A stretch of DNA of 64,000 nt. Source: Atherinomorus stipes (taxonomy: Eukaryota > Chordata > Actinopteri > Atheriniformes > Atherinidae). Numbering within the stretch: the first letter of the stretch is position 1; each line of letters starts with the position of its first letter. The notes beneath the pieces are model-generated. The model was not told the origin of the DNA and searched no databases. It was given only the letters and a program-made list of their open reading frames with translations. Below are positions 59,001 through 64,000 of the stretch, piece after piece. Both the position numbers and the translations under genes were made by a program. The stretch spans positions 1 to 64,000 of the forward strand of contig JALJCO010001053.1 of NCBI GenBank assembly GCA_023101725.1. The letters run 5' to 3'.

Positions 59001-61122
59001 AGTCCATGATATTTCATATTTAGATTTAGGAATCTAAACTTTTCGTTTACCTTAAGGACAAAATAAAAGTTTGCAGATCCACAACATTAATCCAATGTCT
59101 TAAATAAGGCCTAGTCCACACGGAGCTGAAGCCGGTTTAGGTGTGAAACCAAAAGCAGAAATCTGGGGAAATGCGGCAATGCGCGTTGGTCTCGTTCACA
59201 AAAACAATAAAGTTCATTTGAAAAAAAATCACAACAGCAATGGCGTCGGTGAGCGATTGTTTTCAACTTTAGCGTTTGCCTTGTTTCCTTTGTTGATTTC
59301 CAGCAACACGCGGTGAGTCTTTATGTGCGCATGCGCTGTGTCTTGTTCTAGGTTTGGAGTGTTACTTAATCATCATAACGCCACCCACAGCCTTGTATAA
59401 TGTGCTACAGCGGTTTCATGGGGATCGTGAAACCTTTCCCCGGATTTCTGCTATCGGTTTCACACCTAAACCGGCTTCAGCTCCATGCAAACTACTGTAG
59501 GCCTTAACACTCCAAACCTAGACACAAACTGCTAAGCTAGCCTCTTTTGCACCACCTGAAATCAGCTGATTACCCGCCGCGGAGTAGCGTTTAATGACCA
59601 GCTTTGTCAGAGAGGAAGATGATGACGACGAGGGGGGAAAAAATCCGCTGTTCTGAGCTGCTTCAGCAGAAAGTCAGCAGTTTTCAGTGCTGTAACAGTG
59701 GATTAATCAACCAAGGACCAGTGGATTATATTTATTCTTGTGTAACTTATCTTTTGTGTAAGATGCCAGTAAACGATGGTGACAAGCTGCTAATGTAGCT
59801 ACAAAAGCTAACACAGTTGTTGCTGTTTGAGTAACTTCATGTCAGATGTCCGCTCCTTACATTCATCAGAGTCCAGCCCTTTTACTCCGCGGATCCTCTC
59901 TATCAACCGTACTGTTATGTTTTTATCACATTTTTCTCTGTTGGGACATCATTTCCTTCACTTGGTCTGTCCCGATAAAACTTTGTTTTGGCTTTGACTC
60001 TTGCCTCGTGAACGCGCTTACAGACAGGTCTAACTCTCGTGCGTATTCTTGCGACAAACAAAAGTTGGGGATAAAAAGAGGTTAAAATGAGCTCATTAAA
60101 TTTTCCTCCCACCCAACTATAATTAGAAATTCATTTGAAGATAATTTAAGAAGGGTTTTGTATGAAAAACACTAGGTTATGACACCTTTAAAACTGTTCC
60201 AAAGCCAGGCTTGGTTAAAGACCTGTGAAGGAGGTACCACCTTTTTCCTGTAGAGTAGGACGTATACGACATTTACATTCAAATGCAGCCCTTGGTCCTT
60301 TTACTGCACATGTTGGTATTAATTCATAATGATCATTCATAACGTACCACATTAGAGTAAAGAGAAGGTTATTTGTTCTCTGGGCTTTTGCTGCCAATGG
60401 TTCACTGTGCAGGAGACTGAACAGGCTGCACATGAAGGCTGTAAACTTAGGAGGGTGTAAATACTGTCTTCTACTGTTTTACTGTTAAATCTTTATTTAT
60501 GTCTCTGTGATTATTTGGGATCTATGAAATTGTGAACAGCCTTGTGTTAGGAATAAAATATGTGAACCATTGTGCTTTAAAAAGTTGAGAAAATGAAAAC
60601 ATAGAAGAAAAAGAAATGCATTGCCAAAAGCAAAAGGCATTTTTATCATTTAAATAGAAAATGCCTTTGTATGGGTGCAGTGTTGAACCCATGATGACAA
60701 AGAACAAACACAGGGATATTCTCGTTACATACTTGGGAGTCGGTCTGATTTCCTGTCCATTCTTGTACCACTTCAGCTCAACTGTAGGATCGGCCAGCTC
60801 AACAACCAAGCGGATCTTTGCACCTTTATCCACCTGATATGCTGGCTCCAACTTCTTTGCAAAGGCTGAAAGTCACAATAGTGGTGATTAAAAAGTCAAT
60901 TTCAGATCAAGCTTCACATGAGTGAAATATTCCACCGTACAAACATTTCATCTACCTGCGCTCTTCTTCTCCTCTTTGGGAATCTTTTTCATCCTCTTTA
61001 GCAGACCCCTCAGATCTGTGATACCGTACGTAAAGGCAATTTTCTCATATTCATCTGGCCGGGCTTTCTTCAGGATCTCCCACACATCCACGTCCGGACC
61101 TTCATCCTGCTGTTTGTGCTCC
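37914..61122 (-). CDS. MYBPC1: Myosin-binding protein C, slow type (partial, N-terminal exons outside window)
   Basis: Thick-filament accessory protein of slow skeletal muscle that binds myosin, titin and actin and tunes contraction. Twenty exons, transcript order on the - strand: 61122-60956, 60865-60733, 56395-56271, 56175-56070, 54750-54584, 54481-54316, 54229-54123, 54027-53891, 53803-53644, 53552-53448, 53375-53187, 52621-52487, 50425-50258, 50141-50053, 49974-49779, 49683-49544, 49459-49300, 46548-46412, 46109-45923, 38011-37914. All junctions are GT-AG and phases join without a frameshift. They encode the M-motif, then domains C2-C10 (Ig, Ig, Ig, Ig, FN3, FN3, Ig, FN3, Ig), each from two exons, and a short extra C-terminal tail. 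The linker, Pro/Ala and C1 regions are right of the window. Similarity to human slow MyBP-C is close throughout. Confidence 0.95.
38670..39480. repeat. Degraded repeat cluster in the MYBPC1 last intron
   Basis: Includes GATACAGATACCGATACTTT-type motifs as in hAT-like MITEs, and an inverted pair around 38880-39060 based on TCAGAATTCTGACTTTT. Boundaries and family are unclear. Confidence 0.35.
40380..40890. repeat. Fragment of the Tc1/mariner-like family seen at 4308-5652
   Basis: Shares CAGCATCCAGTTTGACC, GATTCTCTGAATCTTTTGAT, GATATTATA and TTGCAAATCCTTGCATTCTG stretches with 4308-5652 and 48060-49240. No transposase frame. Confidence 0.55.
41428..41963. mobile_element. MITE-like repeat, copy 2
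   Basis: Ends TTAAAGGTACAGTATGTAAA (41428) and CACACTGTACCTTTAA (41963) are inverted. Collinear with 17659-18180 and similar throughout. Non-coding. Confidence 0.7.
43129..44119. mobile_element. hAT-like element interrupted by a solo LTR
   Basis: Ends CAGTGGTTCCCAAATTGGGG (43129) and TTTAGAAACCACTG (44119). Flanks CTCTAAAG (43121-43128) and CTCTACAG (44120-44127) match at 7 of 8 positions. Related to 50644-51336 (shared CACAGATTAATCTCTTTGCA, in inverse order). The solo LTR at 43553-43876 splits it. Confidence 0.75.
43553..43876 (+). mobile_element. Solo LTR, copy 1
   Basis: Begins TGTGGATGAAATTATC and ends TTCCACAACA, with AATAAA in GTCAATAAATCTATTC shortly before the 3' end. Collinear with 48729-49060. 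The shared length, TG...CA-type ends and poly(A) signal indicate an LTR; no internal retroelement genes are present. Confidence 0.65.
44590..45195. repeat. Possible MITE with CCCTTTCACA / GTGGGAAAGC ends
   Basis: Diverged inverted ends CCCCTTTCACATTGGCC (44591) and TTCAGTGGGAAAGCGGC (45190) enclose a CpG-containing, non-coding stretch. Target duplication not established. Confidence 0.35.
45923..46548 (-). CDS. MYBPC1: MYBPC1 domain C10 (Ig), exons 46548-46412 and 46109-45923
   Basis: [20 protein letters not shown], then [16 protein letters not shown], then [20 protein letters not shown] and [21 protein letters not shown]10 is the principal binding site for the myosin rod. The exon ends one base into a glycine codon. 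Without splicing, translation would instead read into a short unrelated tail. Confidence 0.95.
46936..48024. repeat. 1.1-kb compound palindrome with near-identical 19-bp ends
   Basis: Ends ATAGGGGATAATCACGCTT (46936) and AAGCGTGATAATCCCCTAT (48024) are inverted with one mismatch. Internally, modules containing AAACACACAAGCATCTGAAA, GCTAGCATTAGCCAGCT and GGATCAAAGCGATTCTC-type sequence recur in both orientations, about four times for the CATCTGAAA module. It behaves as a DNA-transposon-like fold-back element; no transposase frame. Confidence 0.6.
48060..49240. mobile_element. Tc1/mariner-like element with solo LTR insertion
   Basis: Related to 4308-5652: shares GATTTGCAAATCTCAC-like ends, GGAAAATATGAGCTCATATT and ACATCTGAGAGACTCTCTGA. 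The right end CAAAGTGTCCGATCTTTTTT is intact. The solo LTR at 48729-49060 interrupts it, and CATGTG appears on both sides of the LTR. No transposase frame is readable. Confidence 0.6.
48729..49060 (+). mobile_element. Solo LTR, copy 2
   Basis: Begins TGTGGATGAAATCATCTAAT and ends TTCCACAACA, with AATAAA in GTCAATAAATATATTC. Same family and orientation as 43553-43876. CATGTG borders both sides (48725-48730 and 49059-49064), consistent with a 4-6-bp target duplication, the exact length blurred by shared bases. Confidence 0.7.
49300..49683 (-). CDS. MYBPC1: MYBPC1 domain C9 (FN3), exons 49683-49544 and 49459-49300
   Basis: [20 protein letters not shown], then [20 protein letters not shown], then [20 protein letters not shown] and [20 protein letters not shown]. 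Splice sites and phases are clean. Confidence 0.95.
49779..50141 (-). CDS. MYBPC1: MYBPC1 domain C8 (Ig), exons 50141-50053 and 49974-49779
   Basis: [20 protein letters not shown], then [20 protein letters not shown], then [20 protein letters not shown]. The [14 protein letters not shown] block is a strong slow MyBP-C match. C8-C10 is the myosin rod/titin-binding end of the family. Confidence 0.95.
50258..52621 (-). CDS. MYBPC1: MYBPC1 domain C7 (FN3), exons 52621-52487 and 50425-50258
   Basis: [20 protein letters not shown], then [20 protein letters not shown], then [20 protein letters not shown] and [20 protein letters not shown]. The intron between them holds the hAT-like element at 50644-51336. 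Confidence 0.94.
50644..51336. mobile_element. hAT-like element in the MYBPC1 C7 intron
   Basis: Ends CAGTGGTTTTCAAAC (50644) and GTTTGAAAACCACTG (51336) are perfect inverted repeats. Flanks ATCTATAC (50636-50643) and ATCTACAC (51337-51344) match at 7 of 8 positions. 693 bp, no transposase. Confidence 0.82.
53187..53552 (-). CDS. MYBPC1: MYBPC1 domain C6 (FN3), exons 53552-53448 and 53375-53187
   Basis: [20 protein letters not shown], then [14 protein letters not shown], then [20 protein letters not shown] and [20 protein letters not shown]. The W-EPP...YDGG and YE-RI-AVNAIG patterns are classic FN3 features. Confidence 0.94.
53644..54027 (-). CDS. MYBPC1: MYBPC1 domain C5 (Ig), exons 54027-53891 and 53803-53644
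   Basis: [20 protein letters not shown], then [20 protein letters not shown], then [20 protein letters not shown] and [15 protein letters not shown]. There is no cardiac-type long insertion in C5, which supports slow rather than cardiac MyBP-C. Confidence 0.93.
54123..54481 (-). CDS. MYBPC1: MYBPC1 domain C4 (Ig), exons 54481-54316 and 54229-54123
   Basis: [20 protein letters not shown], then [20 protein letters not shown], then [20 protein letters not shown]. The Ig-core Cys, Trp and DxGxY motifs are all present. The intron is only 86 bp. Confidence 0.94.
54584..56175 (-). CDS. MYBPC1: MYBPC1 domain C3 (Ig), exons 56175-56070 and 54750-54584
   Basis: [20 protein letters not shown], then [14 protein letters not shown] with a tryptophan split across the intron, then [20 protein letters not shown] and the [13 protein letters not shown] core. 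The intron contains two tRNA-derived repeat units (55087-55530). Confidence 0.94.
55087..55530 (-). repeat. Two tandem tRNA-derived units
   Basis: Two units about 276 bp apart (55095-55255 and 55370-55530). On the - strand each reads TGGCTGAATGGTCAGCG (A-box-like), then a segment with TCTCACCCAGGAGTC or TTTCACCTGGGAGTC, then GGGATCAAATCCC or GGAGCAAATCCC (B-box-like), as in a tRNA-Glu-type head. No clean cloverleaf is preserved, so these are SINE-like or tRNA-pseudogene units rather than functional tRNAs. Confidence 0.55.
56271..60865 (-). CDS. MYBPC1: MYBPC1 domain C2 (Ig), exons 60865-60733 and 56395-56271
   Basis: The first exon reads [20 protein letters not shown] and [20 protein letters not shown]. 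The second reads [20 protein letters not shown] and [20 protein letters not shown]. The conserved Ig-core tryptophan and tyrosine are present. The 4.3-kb intron between them carries the Tc1 element at 56451-57762 and the MITE at 59105-59506. Confidence 0.94.
56451..57762 (+). mobile_element. Tc1-like transposon with decayed transposase
   Basis: Inverted ends CACTAACTGGCCACTTTATC (56451) and ATAAAGTGGCCAGTGAATG (57762), with TA on both sides (56449-56450, 57763-57764). Transposase fragments include [20 protein letters not shown] on the + strand near 57080. The coding sequence is broken by frameshifts. A third tRNA-derived unit is inserted at about 56572-56727. Confidence 0.85.
56572..56727 (-). 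repeat. tRNA-derived unit, third copy, inside a Tc1-like element
   Basis: Similar to the two units at 55087-55530: shares ATGTGGCAAGGTA, GGGATTTGATCCCCAGACTC and GAGGCATAGTGACAGGACCC. It interrupts the left part of the Tc1-like element, so it moved after that element inserted. Confidence 0.55.
57763..59104. other. MYBPC1 C2 intron, middle part
   Basis: No exon-like or clearly repetitive feature that I can support here. Confidence 0.5.
59105..59506. mobile_element. MITE with about 60-bp inverted ends
   Basis: Left arm TAAGGCCTAGTCCACACGGA then GCTGAAGCCGGTTTAGGTGT; the right arm ends GTAGGCCTTA and contains the inverse of the same sequence. 402 bp, non-coding. Confidence 0.65.
59528..60178. 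repeat. Long interspersed repeat, copy 1
   Basis: Closely similar to 62944-63656 along its length: GCTAAGCTAGCCTC, GAGTAGCGTTTAATGACCAG, TACTCCGCGGATCCTCTCTA and GCGACAAACAAAAGTTGGGG. Frames within it are not conserved coding sequence. Family not recognised. Confidence 0.6.
60956..61122 (-). CDS. MYBPC1: MYBPC1 M-motif exon
   Basis: Encodes [40 protein letters not shown] and [15 protein letters not shown]. The [11 protein letters not shown] block is the conserved tri-helical end of the M-motif between C1 and C2, which binds myosin S2 and actin in this family. The acceptor tract is weak, but the phase joins cleanly to the next exon. Confidence 0.92.
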
Positions 61123-61539
61123 CTGGTGGTGCCGGATACGAGGTAACATCATGAGGAACGAGTCACGTGTTGGTGTTTGCAACGTGTTCTGAGGAACGTG
61201 TTCTGGCTCAAGATCTCTGGTGTGGCCAGGAGATCTCACCTTAGTTTGCAGTTACAGTTTATTAAAACAAATTTCCCGCAATGCCAATCTCGTTTGGAGT
61301 GTTCCTCAGAACATGTCACACAAAGGAATGGGCGTCATGAGCTGTCAACATCAGTTCTGAAGTCACAAGTTAATGGAAACAAGGCAGCAGCAAAACTGTA
61401 TTAGCACAGACAACAAAGGTTTTTGCTCAGTAATGGAGGTTTTTCGTGGGTTTATCCTTCAGTGTTTGAAAGAAAAACTAAAACATATTACAACCTCATT
61501 TACAATAAATATAAAGTTCTGTTCTGCTGTTTGGAAGGA

Positions 61540-61835
61540 ATCCCCCTCCCCCTACCCACCACGTGTTTTTAATGTTGTGATTGTCTGAGTTTGTTCTTAT
61601 TTGTTTGGTGTGTCTTTTTTTTTGTCTCCCAGTTCTCCACTTCTGTACGTGGAGAGATCGGAGACCTCTTTTTTTTTTTTTACCACCTTCCCTCCTTTCC
61701 TCACGTTATCGTTTTCCATATCTGCAAATGTGCACCCTGCGGAGGGCTGTGTGGCCACGGTCTGCCTGATCCTGTCTTGGACACGAATTTCCCCTCGGGG
61801 ATCAATAATGTATCTTTGATTTGATTTGATTTGTA
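61540..61835 (+). repeat. LINE 3' end fragment
   Basis: Ends GAATTTCCCCTCGGGGATCA then ATAATGTA and a short (TTTGA)n tail, the same 3' design as the LINE at 1-3115. Upstream GC-rich sequence may be the element's 3' UTR. No ORF. Confidence 0.6.
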
Positions 61836-62943
61836 GTGTAAAATTTAACAGAGGTATGGAAACAAAATAAATATTTTGAAGAGAAAAAAATACGTGCTTA
61901 CTTTAAATTTTATGCCAATTTTTTGTAAGACGCTGGGGTAGCGGCACTTTATTGCTTCTCCACTTTCTAAATGAACTTCCCAAACTGCACTAGTTTTTCA
62001 TTTCCAAGAATAAATATTTCACATTCTGTTGGATATAAAACTTTTAGTATGCAACAATTCAAGGCCTGCCTTTGTTGAACTTTTCATGCCATTCTGTCCC
62101 CCCCAAAAGAATATGGATACATTACATGGTGACATTCTGACATTGAAGATAATAATTTGGCCAGCACCCATTGATTGAGTCAAATATTTGTCCTTTTTCA
62201 AGAAAAAAATTTAAAATGTATTAAAACAAACAGCTGAGTAGTTGGGTGCATTCACACCAGCCCTTCTTAATTGAGTTTGTTTGCCAGGAAGCGCAACAGA
62301 ATGCAACACAGAAACTAACTTTGGTCTACTTAATTTAGATGAGCAAATTTCCGCCTTCGTTGTTTCCATTGTCTTCAATAATTCTTGATGCTCAAGTAGA
62401 AAAGTTGCAGGAAACTAAACCCCACATTGCCTCCTGTTATAATGATGTGCGATATTTAGAGCACTTGGTACAAACTTGATAACTTCGTATACAGTAAGTA
62501 CAGTTCAGTTACAGTTAATTAATTCTCTCTTTCAAAACTTTTTGAGAAACCTCTCACATTTGTTTAAAAGCTAAATAACTTTTATTTGCCAGCATGATGA
62601 CTGAAGACAACAAGATACTCTCCAATAACATGCCAAAATATCTGACAAGACACTAAATACACTAAAGGAAGCAATTTTTCCCCCAGAATGAGCCCATAAT
62701 GGTTCTCTGTAGATTTTGCAAAGAATTCAAGGAGTCATCACCCAGAAATCCCACTTTTTCACGTTAAAACATGTATATTGGAATAGGACCTCAGTTAAAA
62801 TGTGCGAGGAACTCCAGAGTGAAAGTGGCTTCGTCATCAAGTGCGGGCTCTCTCTTCTCACCAGAATTGGCCACAAGAGCACGCTCTCCACAGTACGCGA
62901 TTTTATTTTTTTTTCTCCGAATGACATGATCTACAGAGGCTGC
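61836..62943. other. MYBPC1 intron, no feature recognised
   Basis: AT-rich intronic DNA between the LINE fragment and the second copy of the long repeat. No exon of the missing N-terminal region is recognisable here. Confidence 0.45.
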
Positions 62944-63656
62944 TAGCTGCTAAGCTAGCCTCATTAGCACCACCTGAAATCAACTGATTACCTGCCGCGG
63001 AGTAGCGTTTAATGACCAGCTTTGTCAGAGAGGAGGACGCCGAGAAGGAGGAGGTAAAAAAAAAATCTGTGGTGCTGAGCTGCTTCGGCAGAAATTCAGC
63101 AGTTTTCAGTGCTGTAACATGAGGGACAGCACTACCAGGGACCAGCGGATTATATTTATTCAGTGAGGATGTGCAGTCGGTAAGTGTTGCTGCTTGTGTA
63201 ACTTATTATCTTATGTGTAAGAGACCAGTAAACGATGGTAGATGAACGGACAAGTTGCTAATGTAGCTACAGAAGCTAACACTGTTTGGTTAACTTCACG
63301 TCATACGTCTGCTCCTTATATTCATCAGAGTCCAGCCCTTTTACTCCGCGGATCCTCTCTATCAACCGTACTGTTATGTTTTTATCACGTTTTTCTCTGT
63401 TGGGACATCATTTTTCTTCACTTTGTCTGTCCCGATAAAACTTTGTTTTGGCTTTGACTCTTGCCTCGTGAACGCGCTTACAGGCAGGTCTAATTCTCGT
63501 GCGTATTCTCGCGACAAACAAAAGTTGGGGATAAAAAGAGGTTAAAAGAGGTTAAAATGAGCTCATTAAATTTTCCTCCCACCCAACTAGAATTAAAAAT
63601 TAATTTGAAGATAATTTAAGAAGGATTGTGTATGTAAAACAGCAGGTTATGACATC
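62944..63656. repeat. Long interspersed repeat, copy 2
   Basis: Collinear with 59528-60178 with small indels; for example GGTTAAAAGA is doubled near 63540. Both copies are in the same orientation, 3.4 kb apart, in neighbouring MYBPC1 introns. Confidence 0.6.
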
Positions 63657-64000
63657 TTTAAATGTTTGTGGAAATGAGGTTGTATCATATTAAAAGTTAG
63701 TCTTGATTACTGGCAAAATACATTTTAAATTAAAAATAAAAATCAAAGTTGTTGAAAAAAATTATACAAGGAAATGCGGGATTAGTGAAGCTCAGTTTTC
63801 CCTTTAATGGTTTATGCAGGCTTGGTGACTTTCATTCATTCACAAAAGACCACAGCAAAACGGTTATAAACAAATAACATATTGCAAAGTTAAGTTGCAA
63901 AGGTTAATTTGAGGCACTTAAATGGACCTCTTCTCTGGATATTATATGTTTTTCCTGGCTTCATTTTTAAGGTATCTTGCAGAAACCACAAGACCATGTT

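Noticed and set aside
59604..60085. Two short + strand frames in the duplicated repeat
   Set aside because: Frames differ between the two repeat copies by indels, so there is no sign of coding constraint.

Overview
The window is vertebrate nuclear DNA, almost certainly from a teleost fish. It has GT-AG split genes with short introns, and a dense layer of fish-type repeats: Tc1/mariner, hAT-like elements with 8-bp target duplications, an L2/CR1-type LINE, tRNA-derived SINEs and solo LTRs. No bacterial-style operon, CRISPR array, intact tRNA or rRNA is visible.

Three protein genes account for the coding sequence. GNPTAB (alpha/beta precursor of the lysosomal-enzyme GlcNAc-1-phosphotransferase) runs on the + strand with 13 exons from 3274 to 16316; its 5' exons lie left of the window. 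CHPT1 (cholinephosphotransferase 1) is complete on the - strand with 8 exons from 35783 to 23116. MYBPC1 (slow-type myosin-binding protein C) is on the - strand with 20 exons from 61122 to 37914; its N-terminal exons lie right of the window. As I recall it, human 12q23 has the order MYBPC1-CHPT1-SYCP3-GNPTAB. This window keeps that order in mirror image, except that no SYCP3 is visible between GNPTAB and CHPT1. The genes share history rather than a pathway: mannose-6-phosphate tagging in the Golgi, phosphatidylcholine synthesis, and the muscle thick filament.

Layout: 1-3115 LINE inside a GNPTAB intron; 3274-16316 GNPTAB, whose last introns hold SINEs and a nested Tc1-like block; 16317-23115 gene 3' ends and nested transposons; 23116-35783 CHPT1, with a split pyrimidine satellite, a solo LTR and a 3.6-kb transposon nest; 35784-37900 CHPT1 promoter side and the MYBPC1 3' end; 37914-61122 MYBPC1, whose 7.9-kb last intron holds a hAT element, a solo LTR and MITEs; 61123-64000 MYBPC1 intron with a LINE 3' end and a duplicated repeat.

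The main oddities are a reading-frame break in the large GNPTAB exon (6548-6558), a MITE abutting that exon's splice donor, a substitution at the predicted alpha/beta cleavage site, and transposons nested three deep with readable target-site duplications. I found no convincing new biological system. The most useful leads are the GNPTAB frame break and the nested-element history.
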